From contig FMBT01000310.1 in NCBI GenBank assembly GCA_900095095.1, forward strand, positions 62,001 through 126,000: DNA of 64,000 nt, written 5' to 3'. The position numbers and the translations under genes were made by a program. The notes beneath the pieces were generated by a model, which was not told where the DNA came from, ran no database searches, and saw nothing but the letters and a program-made list of their open reading frames with translations. The stretch is from Fragilariopsis cylindrus CCMP1102. Lineage: Eukaryota; Bacillariophyta; Bacillariophyceae; Bacillariales; Bacillariaceae. Shown in pieces: positions 11,101 through 21,713 of the stretch (its first letter is position 1; each line of letters opens with the position of its first letter).

Positions 11101-14090
11101 GACATGCCGAATACGGCCTCACGGTCCAGAAGCCACTCATCCAGACGTTAGAACGTATTCCGTCATATAGAATTTCGTTGCACAGTGGCAGCGATGGATT
11201 TTCCTTCACCGCGACAGACATGGCTCCACAGATGAAATCTTCGTCTGTTTCCCGTTCCCCGCGATTAAGTCCATGGATGATACGTCCCGACGTAGCTCCA
11301 TTGGATCCACTAGCGCTCCAGCATTTGGAACGTCACGAATCTACCTTCTTAGCTTTGAACAGCGGAGGCATCCATTCCTACCAGTCCACTTCTCTATTAG
11401 GAAAATTATCCGAGATCATCTTGGCCGCTGGTATGAATGTTCGAACGGACCTCAAAGTTACTAGCTTCTTCGAGAATTATGGATACGACGAGGGATGTGC
11501 TATGTGTCTGATGTTGGCGATCCAACCGGGTGCTAGTCACGATCTCAAGGAATGGGCCATTCGGGCTGCCCTGTCACGCGCATATCGTCCAAGACTTGCA
11601 GCAATTGATAACAACCCCCAAATTTCCATACAGCAGCCACAGTCATCGAAGGATGAATCTTGGATCCCGAATGGTTATAATATGGAATGCTCAGCTCTTT
11701 GCAAGGGTCTATACTTGTCTGTAGCAAGACTTTTGAGACCGATATGGTACAAACCAGCGGTAGTCGTGACTGAGGGGAGGGTGGTAAAGCGTGGTTCGAA
11801 ATCCACCACGACGCCTACGAAAGTAGAGTTACTTCTTGATGACAATATTCTACAGGAGATTAATCAACCCCTTAAAGCGTTGGAAGAAGTTATTGCCGCT
11901 GTCTTTAAAATTCCAATAGAATCGGTTCCGTTGAAAGCTGTGAATAACAATTCCGGCGTACTTACAGTCGCTGAGGCCGAAGAACTCGCACGAAATATTG
12001 AGGAAAGAAATATTCATTCTGTTTATCGATTACTGTCTAGAACCACGCAATTACTGAATCTGCTATCGTGTCTTCGACGGGCTCACTCGATGCCCGATCT
12101 ACCAGAAGTAGAGTGGGGTCTCCTCCACGGAATCCATATCGCTCAACTCGTTGAAACAAGTCAAGGGCAAGAACGGATTGAGAACGTCTTGAATAAGCTA
12201 GTTACGTCCGGATCTGACCGGGATATGACATCTGCAGATGCTAACAATCTTGCCAACATACTATCACAACAGTGTTACCATTACTTTTCGCCTGGTAACC
12301 GCTACTCATATTTAGGCTTTCAAATGGCGAAAGAAGCACTGTCGCTTCCTAGAGGTCAGTCGAGACGTGCCGTAGTTGGTAAACAAGCTGCGACGTGTCT
12401 AAAGGACGCCGCGAAGAATTGGTTCAGCCCAAATCTTATCACGGGTCGATTGCTGCACACCAGAGAATCGGAAGGATTTATCCAGGTCGCTGAACGTGCC
12501 GTCCAATACAACAGTCCGTTGGCAAGAGCGGCTGCATTTCTTGTTGAACTGGAGGATATCGAAGGCTTGGTCGACGTATGTCTAATCACGGCGATGAATT
12601 TCAAAGTGAAGGGGGGAAACAACGGCAAGAATCAAGACGACGGTGCTGGAACCAGCTACCAATGGGAGAGTGGACTTTACCATAAAAGACCCGAAACATT
12701 CCCTGGGGGCGCTTCAAATAGTTTAAACGGAAATACGATGGTATCGGGAGCCAACGTGACTGCACTAGACGCTATCGATACTTGCTACTCATTAATATTT
12801 TACTACATGTCAAAATTTCTCAATTCATTTGATGAAGGAGAAAGATATATGGGAGACAAATTGGTATCGGCATGTGCGTTCGAACATTCGGATAAGGTTT
12901 TCCTTCATGCCTTTTTTGAGCATATGTTGAACAACAACCACAAAGACGTTCTTTTACGCCTCACCAGTCTCGATCTAGAGAAATGGTTATCCGAGAAGCA
13001 TGATCAACGTGATCTTCTACTAAACTATTACCAAATCCAAGAAAAGAATTTCGAAGCTGGACAAGTTGCGCTTCGTACTGCACAAGATGAAGGTCAGGAG
13101 CTAAAATTAAGTGATCGTATCGAGTATCTAGAGATATGCATTGTTGCCTTTTCTAGCGCTTTAGAAAATAGTCCAATGAATCATGGTGCAATTTTAAGTC
13201 ATAAGAGTAGTGCTGAGGGGGTGCTTAATCTTGCGAAGCTGCAGGCTCGCATATTGAATTCAATCGATTCGACGATTTATATTATCGAAGACAATAATAT
13301 GAAACGGCTCGAATACTCTCTTTTGATCTCGAGTGATCTATACAACCATTTCGCAGTTCCCTATGACATGCATGAAATTTGCTTGTTGTTATTTCATGCC
13401 AGCGGGTACACAAATCAGGATGAAATTAAAAAGGCATGGAAAGATTTACTTTGCGCTGAAATTTTCCCTTGTTCTACACGAAACAACGATGTTTTCCAAG
13501 GTTTGGAAGACTTCCGTGAAGGTTCTTCCATGGAAAATCAAGGAGCAGTTTTACTTGACACTAGTACCTCCGGCGAAGATCCAATCTTTGAAAATGGTTT
13601 GTGGATAGCAAAAGTGGAAGAAACAGTTGTGCGCTTGGGGGATCAGATTTTCTGCCATGATGCTAATGTCTACTTTCCGGTTGATTTTGTAGGCGGGTGT
13701 CTAGAAGAGCTCCGACGTACCAATGCAATAGCTGATGCATCGAACGACAAGAGTCCGAATCAAGATTGGACTTTTTCCATTCTCCTTTCAGTGGGTGTTC
13801 CCTTTCGGGCTTCATATGACACTCTCTATAAAATAATGGAAGACGAGAATCGCGGAACTAACGACTCAAGTAAGTGCTTCTCAAATCTAGAAGCCTTGGT
13901 CTCAATGTTGCAATCATTTGTGAACGGTGTAAGAAATGGTCGTTTGGGTTATCATAATGCAAACCGCCTTGACTTGACAAGTGCTGTGGAGCGAGTCAAG
14001 ATGCAACTCCAAGCCCTTCCTGAAGATGTCACTGAAGTACTAGACCGCATAGTCGCAGTTGAGCAGGATATTCAACGCATTACTCGTTGA
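8121..14090 (+). CDS. Nuclear pore complex inner-ring scaffold Nup155/Nup170 family
   Basis: Large inner-ring nucleoporin, about 1,900 residues. Exon 1 is 8121-8826; the intron 8827-9088 (AAG|GTGAGT ... TTTAG|GA) splices in frame to give PPKKGVFREVVEWCLVVTT, the Nup155 beta-propeller segment. Later landmarks are GRVFLGGQDGNVYELDY, the propeller strand LVAVTSGGIRYYLST, and a long alpha-helical half ending LDRIVAVEQDIQRI. Poly-Asn/Ser and poly-Ser inserts sit in propeller loops, which is common in diatoms. The frame changes once, somewhere in 10083-10150, with both frames open across the overlap. One missing base is the likeliest cause; a 50-nt GT-AG intron at 10097-10146 would also work. The 3.9 kb downstream are uninterrupted. 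Confidence 0.88.
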
Positions 14091-14646
14091 AGTTTCTTTT
14101 CTTGTTCTCGGGAGTACTTATGATTAGTACAGTAATTATTTCCAGCTAGAACGTAATAAATAAATCATGACTAGACTAAAATTCTTTTGGGATATTTCTT
14201 TTCTATACCTGTTACAAAAATTGTAATACCGGTAGAACATTTTCTTTTTCTGATCAAAACATCATCGATTTTTCGTGCTCGCCGTTTTATCGGTGCTCAA
14301 TATCGTCTTGGAGTTAGAGTATTTAGTACTAGTATGGAAATAATTAATACGGTACTAGTACTACTTAAGTAGTATGTCCTAGTACTCCCTATGCAAATCC
14401 TGCCTTTTACTTCACTACCCCTTTAATTAACCAAATATTATATCCCCCGAATTTACCCTTAATTGTACCCCCCCTTTTGCTGCTCGCATTCGCCCAACAT
14501 CACAATTGCGTAACAACAACAACAACAAACGGCAACAGGTCCAGAACTCAACAATCAATAGCGCTAACTTCATAACGCCAATAGACAACAGAATAATATC
14601 TGTGGAAATTTTTGTCACCCATAAATATAACAAATAGTAGACAACA
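14091..14646. other. Intergenic, palindrome-rich
   Basis: Between Nup155 and the small complex I-like gene. It contains a cluster of palindromes around 14325-14390 (repeated ACTAGTAC-type blocks and a 14-bp ACTACTTAAGTAGT palindrome) and CAA repeats at 14513-14528. No gene seen. Confidence 0.45.
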
Positions 14647-15359
14647 ATGGGAGGTGGCGGATGGTTCTACGTTCCAAAGGTACGTTGGAGCGTCGCTGTT
14701 TCTTCTTTTTTGCGTGGTTCGGAGAGAAGATGGGTTTTGTAAAACGTAGCGTTGATCGAACGTCGAGAATTCCTGCTTGCTTTAGATAGTCTCATAGTAT
14801 GTTATCGTAGTTTACTAGCAGAAACACACACATTAGTTGAATAACTAGTAGACTAAGATGATATATTGTGGGAATATCTGAATCAATCACTGATGGCTAT
14901 AATAATTTAAAATAATGGATGATGAACGAATCAAATTTGTATTTGTATTTTCTATTTATATGTATTTTGTGCAACGAAAGAATAGTGGTCAAACCTAAAC
15001 TATGAATAAAATCTCACACCGTCTCACCAACAATTGTTTTCTTTCCTCCTTTGCTGCCTTCATAATGATAATTTTTCTTTATTTGCTTTGGTTATATGAC
15101 GACAACAAATCGTAAACCAAAAATTAAAAACAATATAATACAATACCTCTAGGTTTGGACTCCATATGGAGGATGGTGGGTTAATCCTCCACAATGGAAA
15201 CGTAATACTGGTATGGCAGGTTTAGGAATCGCTGTGATCATGATGGGTCTATTCAAAGTATCTGCGTCAAAAGAACGTAGACCGATCGCACCCTACAAGC
15301 AAATTCCTTCTCAAAGCTGGTGCAAATTCGCTAAGGAAGATGATCCTCGTTTGAAGTAG
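14647..15359 (+). CDS. Small mitochondrial membrane protein, probably a complex I accessory subunit
   Basis: Two exons, 14647-14679 and 15153-15359, joined by a 473-nt intron (CCAAAG|GTACGT ... CTCTAG|GTT). The spliced protein is 79 residues. It begins MGGGGWFYVPK, continues VWTPYGGWWVNPPQWKRNT, has one hydrophobic segment (GMAGLGIAVIMMGLF) and ends with ERRPIAPYKQIPSQ and WCKFAKEDDPRLK. The W/P-rich head, single membrane helix and RPI-P-IPSQ-WC tail resemble a small complex I accessory protein of plants and fungi, but I am working from memory of the family. The splice join is exact and codon phase is kept, so it is very likely a real gene. Confidence 0.68.
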
Positions 15360-16284
15360 AAATTGAAGAAAGAAAAAAATAATGGATTGTACATAAAATA
15401 TTTCATCCATCATAATATTATATTCAATACTTCGATGATTAAAAATGTATGATATCTATCTCCATCAAATAAATCTCTCTCGCTCACAAATAACAAACAA
15501 ACTCAAATACGCACACACACACACACACACACTTAATAAAAGAGAACGAACCGAATAATTTAAATTTAAAAAGAATACGAATATGAAATAGAAATTTTAA
15601 CTTGTCATATATTGATAATCTTAGTAGACACTTCGATTCAGAGAAAAAAGATTCGAGAACACAAAAAGAGATAGGATGATGTATTGTCTAGAAATAAAAT
15701 ACATACATATTATGACTCATGCACACACACACACAGCTACAGTAGTAATTTGCTGACCTTGATTCATGATCCGTTTTTTGTTTCATCATACATAGTAGGT
15801 AGTAAGTGCGTTTTCCTAGGTTCACAAATCATATAATTAGCTATCATCCATCTCCTTTTGTACGTGATAATACATATGCATATGCAGTGTCACAATAAAT
15901 AGGAAATACGGTAGTCGTATCGATCTAAATAGAGTATACATTTTTGATCCTTAATGATCTCGCCATTATATATGATATACGTACGGTATTTATTTGGTAC
16001 ATCATCATCATCAACCTACAATAAAAATTCAATGTAATATTATTGCATTGAATCAAACATTAGCTTCGTTCTAAAATTACAAATAAATTATAACTAATTT
16101 ACTCCGCTATTTTTTTCTTAATTGATTAAAGTATATTATGTATTGTCCGTGGATCGTTTTATTTTATTTCACTTCCACTCCTTACCATTATGCATGTGAT
16201 CTATACAAGAGTTATTTGATTTATTCGAGAACACTTCCGTCGAGGTTAAGTTTTGATATTATGTTTTTTATTTATTTATTTTCT
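15360..16284. other. Intergenic, microsatellites only
   Basis: About 0.9 kb of AT-rich DNA. It holds a CA repeat at 15513-15533, a shorter one at 15722-15735 and a CAT repeat near 15998-16010. No coding frame looks real. Confidence 0.5.
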
Positions 16285-16974
16285 CTAAAATCCAAATCTA
16301 TACCACGGTTTCTTTTTCTTCTCTCCATTCTTACTAGTATTTAAACCTAAAATATTACGATTCGCTTCCTCCTCCAGCGCAGTCATATCAGCTCCAAGAA
16401 CAGCACCACTTTCCAGTGCACGGATTTCATCCGGTGTCATTCTACCACCCGATCCTGATCCACCACCTTCACTTTCAATCTTGTTGCGATGATCTAATGC
16501 TTCTTGTGCTTCTGCTTTTAATTGTGCTAATGGATCTTCTTCTTCTCCATTTTCTCCTGATCCACTACTACCACCTGTTAATACATCACCGCGACCAACA
16601 GCATTCATTGAATACCAAAATACACCCACCACAAAACCAAATAATCCTGTTGCTAAGATAAGATTTGGAACAATTTCCGTATGTCCTGTCTTTGTTTTTG
16701 CCTTTACCTGATCTCCAGCTGACAATGGCTTTGACGACGGTGGAGCAGGAGAAGAAGATGATGATGAAAGCGACCTTCTATTGGTGTTTGTCGATGATTT
16801 TGATATCCTTCCTCCTACAGCATTCTTATTATTATATAATGAAGACGACAGTCTATGTTGCTGTTGCTGTTGCTGTTGATGCGATCTGCTACTCTTTCCG
16901 AGAAGACAGCTTCGTTGTAGTCGAGATGATATCATTGTCATACGTTGACGAGACGCAGCCTTAACGGAAATCAT
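16285..16974 (-). CDS. Single-pass membrane protein, possibly COA3-like mitochondrial factor
   Basis: 229 residues in one exon. The N-terminus is basic and hydroxylated with no acidic residues for about 80 positions, like a mitochondrial presequence, and includes a poly-Gln run. One hydrophobic segment, IVPNLILATGLFGFVVGVFW, follows near residue 105 and is flanked by SMNAVGRGD. The rest is acidic and Gly-rich, ending KKKKPWYRFGF. The order (short matrix part, one helix with GxxxGxYxYSM flavour, acidic tail) recalls cytochrome c oxidase assembly factor COA3, but similarity is weak. The gene is divergent from selenoprotein T. Confidence 0.5.
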   Translation of the reverse strand: MISVKAASRQRMTMISSRLQRSCLLGKSSRSHQQQQQQQHRLSSSLYNNKNAVGGRISKSSTNTNRRSLSSSSSSPAPPSSKPLSAGDQVKAKTKTGHTEIVPNLILATGLFGFVVGVFWYSMNAVGRGDVLTGGSSGSGENGEEEDPLAQLKAEAQEALDHRNKIESEGGGSGSGGRMTPDEIRALESGAVLGADMTALEEEANRNILGLNTSKNGEKKKKPWYRFGF

Positions 16975-17379
16975 AGTACTAATTTTCTTTTGATTTGATT
17001 TGATTTGACGCGATTGTATTCTGAAGGTAAAGATTGAAATATAGTAGTGTTCGAGTGAGTGTTGTCATCATTGAAAGAGATTATCTTATTCACCATTCAT
17101 CATAATTAATGGTCAAATCCGAAAATTGCATTCTTTTACGCCATTTTTTTGAGTCAGTCACCAGGGGTAATTATTACCCTGTCAGTACACTGCATATTTT
17201 CACGATAACCTTAACCCTAAACTAATCCTTCTCGAGAATGGGAAGAGAAATTTGAAATCGACGAGAATTGAGAATGGTGAAAAACAAATTTTTAAATTAG
17301 AGGGCACTCAACGAAGTTAATTCAAAAGTCACAAAAAAAATTATTGAGGAAGAAAGGAAACTTGTACAAGAATTTGATA
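16975..17379. promoter_or_regulatory. Divergent intergenic region with a palindromic block
   Basis: 405 bp between the COA3-like gene and selenoprotein T, which point away from each other. ATTTG repeats follow the first start codon. At 17164-17178 lies GGGTAAT-T-ATTACCC, a 7-bp inverted repeat with a 1-nt centre, a plausible dimer-binding site. Function is not shown. Confidence 0.3.
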
Positions 17380-18303
17380 ATGATTTTAACATCATGGAAC
17401 CCTAAATTTCCCGGGGAACAACGCTTGCGTTGATCGTCGCCTTATTCTTGGGAATGATTATGCAATTGTCTGTACTGGCTCAAGAAGCACAAGTGGAGGT
17501 ACGTGCGTGATGAAGAATCGTATCGAATGTAATGGAAGAAGAATGCGTTGTATAATCGAATATAATCGAATAAAATTGGAATCGAATCGAATTGAATTGA
17601 ATGATCCAATCTTGCTATACGCGTATCGTTATTGAATCAATATATTTTAAAGTAATTGTCAAAATGTTTCATTTCAAATCTGAATCCTCCACACTCACTC
17701 GCACGCACCACACACACACATTGCTATTATTATTATTACTATTATTATTATTATTAATTTAAAATAATGAAGACGATTACTACGGAATCAGCACCAATGG
17801 ATATGACGGGTGGTGGCGCTGGTGGCGACCATTCCGTCCATATCCAATTTTGTGTGAGCTGAGGGTCAAAACGTAACTTTCTTCAGGTAAGGGATTGGTT
17901 AGAACAAACCTTTCCGGAATTACGTGGGAAAGTTACGGGTGATAATTATCCACCACCACCAATAGCAGAATTATTAATGAAATTCTTATCTGTAATCCAA
18001 TTAGCTGGTATGGCTGTCGCATTAATTGGTGAGAATGTATTTAGATTTATTGGTATGTCACGACCACCATCATGGTACGGTGATATTGTTGTAAAAAATG
18101 CTGTACCACTTGGTATTGGTCTATATTTGATTGTACCACAAATTTTGAATGGTTATATCGTATCGAATGCATTTGAGGTTGTATTAGATGGAACAGAAAC
18201 CATCTTTAGTAAAATAGCAACAGGTCGGATGCCTGCAGCAGAAGATTTAATTGATCCATTAACTAGATTTGGTCTATTGTCAGTTGGAGTAGCACCAAAA
18301 TAA
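17380..18303 (+). CDS. Selenoprotein T (UGA decoded as selenocysteine)
   Basis: SelT is an ER-membrane thioredoxin-like oxidoreductase with a CxxU redox motif. Exon 2 (17773-18303) reads HSVHIQFCVS, then TGA at 17860-17862, then GSKRNFLQVRDW, and continues in the same frame to a TAA at 18301. The UGA is exactly where SelT has Sec (CVSU). Downstream landmarks fit too: NYPPPPIAELLMKFLSVIQL, ENVFRFIGM and GYIVSNAFEVVLDG. The intron 17499-17772 (GTGGAG|GTACGT ... GAAG|ACG) keeps the frame. Exon 1 encodes a signal peptide (TTLALIVALFLGMIMQL), but no ATG is in frame with it before 17454; the ATG at 17380 reaches it if one base is missing near 17415. A candidate SECIS lies in the 3' UTR. The family call is strong; only the N-terminus is uncertain. 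Confidence 0.88.
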
Positions 18304-18480
18304 ACAACATTGGAATGAAATTGGGACAGATATGGGATACTTTCTTCGCAACAATGACAGTATTTTTGGGAATGGAGAGGCGGAATTGAATTGAATGGAT
18401 GGATTGGAATGGAATATGAAGATCGTACGATATATGCATGCATATAATGACGATGATTGGTTGAAATGGAGGGGCAAAAG

Positions 18481-18547
18481 GTTTGGGAATGACAAAAGCA
18501 AACTAAAACAAAAAGAGTCCTTGCTTTGCCTGATTCTTCACGTGTCA
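18481..18547 (+). promoter_or_regulatory. Candidate SECIS element in the SelT 3' UTR
   Basis: The eukaryotic SECIS hairpin needs ATGA on the 5' side, an AA in the apical loop about 11-13 nt later, and TGA(T) on the 3' side. Here ATGA is at 18489-18492, TGAT at 18531-18534, and AA begins at 18505, 12 nt after ATGA. The strands between them pair: CAAA with TTTG, GCAA with TTGC, ACT with AGT, with small bulges, leaving an A-rich loop. Below the core, GGGA can pair with TCTT. It lies about 190 nt after the SelT stop codon on the coding strand. This was found by eye and not folded computationally. Confidence 0.55.
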
Positions 18548-19207
18548 ACCAAATATTGAGACTCTATTTTGTTTTGTTGCTTTTTGATCGCCAACCTTGT
18601 ACTATATTTATTAATTATAAAATGTACTTGCCTTGGAAATACCCATCATCGTTGTTATCAAAAGAAAAGAGTGTGGTTCTTAACTTTTGTTATGAATATA
18701 GTAGGAGAAGGAAATGTACTATGACAAAAGATAGAAAGCGCGGGAGGTCACGATATAATCTTCGCACGACGATTGAATGCATTATAATAAGTGTTACTGC
18801 GATCGTGAAGACTCTTCTTTTTCCTTCTTCTTTGGAATAGAGGAACGTGTAGAATGACGAAGCAAGCTATTGGGATAAGATGGGTAGGGGGGACAACAAG
18901 ACTCCTTTGCCGATCGTTCAGATGTTTGTTTCTGACCAAAAAAAAAACGCACTTATATAATACTGCGGAACACGTTTCACTTTTCGTGATGAGGAATTCC
19001 CGTCTTTGTATCGAAAATAAAGATGTATGGAGATTGATAGGATCTTCGCGTTGATCAATATAAAATATCGAAAAGTTATATATTACAGTATATAATATAA
19101 TATTTAAATATATAATAATATTATTTACTATTCAATAATAACACTACTGTACTGCACGTTTCGTACTTTAGAAGAGCCGTATTTCGTAAGAAAAATGGCG
19201 TCCGCAC

Positions 19208-19394
19208 TACTTCTCCAGTCAGCGCTAAGTTACCGTGCTATCGCTTGGATTACACAATAAAACGTGTTGAAACCTTAAAATCTACCACAAAATGCGAAAT
19301 GTACGAAAAAAATAGAAATAAGCGAAGATTTTACGAACATTTTAAAGGTTCAAAACGATAGCGCGCTGTAACTTAGCGCTGACTGGAGGAAGTA
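19208..19394. mobile_element. Foldback MITE-like element with about 36-bp terminal inverted repeats
   Basis: The left end (TACTTCTCCAGTCAGCGCTA...) and the reverse complement of the right end match over about 36-39 bp with a few differences, sharing CCAGTCAGCGCTAAGTTAC. Weaker inverted similarity continues inward (AACCTTAAAAT against ATTTTAAAGGTT), so almost the whole 187 bp could fold into one hairpin. No open frame lies inside. This is the structure of a non-autonomous DNA transposon; the superfamily is unknown and I could not settle a target-site duplication. Confidence 0.7.
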
Positions 19395-19701
19395 CTTATT
19401 GTTCTATTGTTTTTAACAGTATGTACGACGTGGTTAACATACAAAATATATTAATTACCTTAAGTACCTCTCCTCTCCAGGGTTTCGCTAAAAACAAATA
19501 TGTGCGCTTTCCACCATCCATTACGGTAGTGTTGATACAGATTGAGAATTCAAATACGATGTACGTCGAAGATTGCAGAGAAACAAAACTTCGCTCATGT
19601 CATGTGTTTGTCATGATGTTACTCATATTATATATTTTCAATTTGTTGACCATAAGATTTGTCAAATCAAACATAACAAGATAACAAGAATACGAACGAC
19701 G

Positions 19702-21348
19702 ATGTTCAAGATTGCTATTATCGGCCTATTGGCGTCATTCGGCTCTGTCGTTGTTCGAGCGCAGAATGACAGCATCAACTTAGGGACAACTCCAGATGAA
19801 GGTTCTATCTTGTTGGAAAATCTCGTCGACCGATGTGTCATCGATTATGATCCTAACGTTGATTACTTCCCAGTAAAGTACCAAAAGCCATCAATTGCTT
19901 CCTATGGTGACATTGATATCTTTGGAGAAAAGTTTGTTCCTCATAACACTACAGATTTCTTAGAAATCACATATCACAAAACATACAAGATCGTTACGAA
20001 CAAACATCAAGATCCACCGGTCAGTTACCTGATGTACCAATGTGGGACGGGAATTCCACAAGATGTTATCGATGCTAATGACTTTGAAATGGTGGTACCT
20101 ATTCCTCATAAGGGTGGTCTGGCGTTGACTCAAACAACACAAATCCCATACGTAGAAATGTTAGGACTACGTGAAGAAGTTATCGCATACGTTGGAGATT
20201 CGTATTACGTGTCTAGTCCATGCTTGAGTTACATGATGGAGGATGAAACAATTGAAACTGTATTTGATCCCAATTACAATTCGACTATTCAAAAAAAACT
20301 TACCGATGATTTCATTGAACGTAATCAAGATGTTATTGTTTTTAGTGGACCGACAAATAATGTTGTTGGTGACCGCGTCATGGTGTTTTCTGCCACTCAA
20401 GAACGTACGAATGTTGCTACATTTGATTGGATTGGATTCTTTGCAGCCTTATACAATCTAGAGGGAGAATCATCAAGGATTTCAAGTGAAATGCAAGAAT
20501 CGTATGATTGCAGTAGCGCTGTTGCCAGAGACCTTTCTGCACCACAACGTAAACTTCAAGAAGAAGAAGAAGAAGAAGAAGAAGAAAATCGACCAGTAAT
20601 TTTATGGGCGAATTACCTCACTTATGATAATCTTGGTTGGTCTGTTGCCGAGTGTCCTACCTGGGACTCAACGTACTATTGTGAGTACGCTGCACATTGT
20701 GACGCAAAAATCTTATCTCGACCTGAAGGAGTTGGTTATAACAAGACATATGGTTCACCAACAGTTTACTGGTACCTTAATGATGCAGAACTCTTAGAGA
20801 TGGGAAAGAATGCTGACATATTTATTTATACTGGTAGTGATTTCGATGCGATTTATGCTTTGAAAAATGAAACAATGGACCAAATTAAAGCCGTTCAAAA
20901 CGAACAGGTATATGATACACTCGGACAGGGTGAGTCCGCTTGGTATGAACAACGTTACGCTGAATATGACGTTGTTGGATTAGATATGTGTGACGTTGTC
21001 GGGCGCACAAGTGCGACAGGTCCAAAGCACGAACGGCGTTGGTTCCGTAACGTTTACACCGAACCGATTGGTTCTCTCAGTACGTGCAACGTTCCCGAAG
21101 AAATTTCTCAACCGTACGTTCCACCAGCACAACAATGTGTCCGACCTCAATCATCTATTGAGCCAAACGAAGGAGAAACGACTCCTATGACCAAACCTGA
21201 ATCTTCTACAGAGGACGAAATACCTGCTGCAACCATCCAGTCAACAAAAGAGGATTCATCCGATTCTTCTGCATCGAGAAAATCTTTGATTGCGTTTACT
21301 TCTGTAATATTAGCGTTGGTAATCTTCTGCAACTATAATTTCTTATGA
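19702..21348 (+). CDS. Periplasmic-binding-protein-like cell-surface protein (possible Fe-siderophore binder)
   Basis: 548 residues from the ATG at 19702, chosen because it opens a clean signal peptide (MFKIAIIGLLASFGSVVVRA); the frame is open farther upstream without a better start. The mature part has two alpha/beta lobes resembling bacterial substrate-binding proteins for iron complexes: IPYVEMLGLREEVIAYVG followed by SPCL, and later RPVILWANY and DIFIYTGSDFDAIYAL. A poly-Glu run near residue 285 separates the lobes. The C-terminus is a Ser/Thr/Glu-rich stalk then a hydrophobic tail (SLIAFTSVILALVIF) suggesting a membrane or GPI anchor. Diatoms have surface proteins of this kind, including ferrichrome-binding FBP1; the ligand here is not known. 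Confidence 0.62.
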   Translation: MFKIAIIGLLASFGSVVVRAQNDSINLGTTPDEGSILLENLVDRCVIDYDPNVDYFPVKYQKPSIASYGDIDIFGEKFVPHNTTDFLEITYHKTYKIVTNKHQDPPVSYLMYQCGTGIPQDVIDANDFEMVVPIPHKGGLALTQTTQIPYVEMLGLREEVIAYVGDSYYVSSPCLSYMMEDETIETVFDPNYNSTIQKKLTDDFIERNQDVIVFSGPTNNVVGDRVMVFSATQERTNVATFDWIGFFAALYNLEGESSRISSEMQESYDCSSAVARDLSAPQRKLQEEEEEEEEENRPVILWANYLTYDNLGWSVAECPTWDSTYYCEYAAHCDAKILSRPEGVGYNKTYGSPTVYWYLNDAELLEMGKNADIFIYTGSDFDAIYALKNETMDQIKAVQNEQVYDTLGQGESAWYEQRYAEYDVVGLDMCDVVGRTSATGPKHERRWFRNVYTEPIGSLSTCNVPEEISQPYVPPAQQCVRPQSSIEPNEGETTPMTKPESSTEDEIPAATIQSTKEDSSDSSASRKSLIAFTSVILALVIFCNYNFL

Positions 21349-21713
21349 AATGCATGGTTGCGTTTGTCATTGCCGTCTGATCAAATAAATAATGTAGTGT
21401 GATTAGTTATTATTCTACGCTGGAAGAAATAGTTTATTATAATCAGAATTTAGGTCAACTTGATAGAAGTAGCAACATCGTTTCAATACTTGCATCTCTA
21501 GCATATATCTTGACTAATAAATACCACTCTTTAACGAAAAACCCTATCTAATTTACACCTGCTACGCTGTACAATGATTGATAAAAACTATATTTATGGA
21601 TTGGCGGTAATGAATACTATTGCATTGTTATCCTGATTCTCCTCTACAAGACATCATCACAAACTCAGAATTTGATATAATTATAAAAATGGAATATAAT
21701 CAATATGCTATAT
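21349..21713. other. Convergent 3' spacer
   Basis: AT-rich spacer between the converging ends of the binding-protein gene and the photolyase gene. Nothing recognisable in it. Confidence 0.5.

Larger units (their letters stand above)
18304..19701. other. Intergenic holding a SECIS candidate and a MITE
   Basis: Apart from the SECIS candidate (18481-18547) and the foldback element (19208-19394), both listed separately, it contains AT-rich DNA with no convincing gene. Open frames at 18526-18840 and 18854-19054 show no family features. Confidence 0.45.

Noticed and set aside
15513-15533. CA and other dinucleotide repeats as possible telomeric or centromeric signal
   Set aside because: Short, isolated microsatellites of the kind scattered through the window.
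18300-18480. Other ATGA sites as SECIS cores
   Set aside because: The helix strands next to them do not pair, and there is no AA at the right spacing before a TGA partner.
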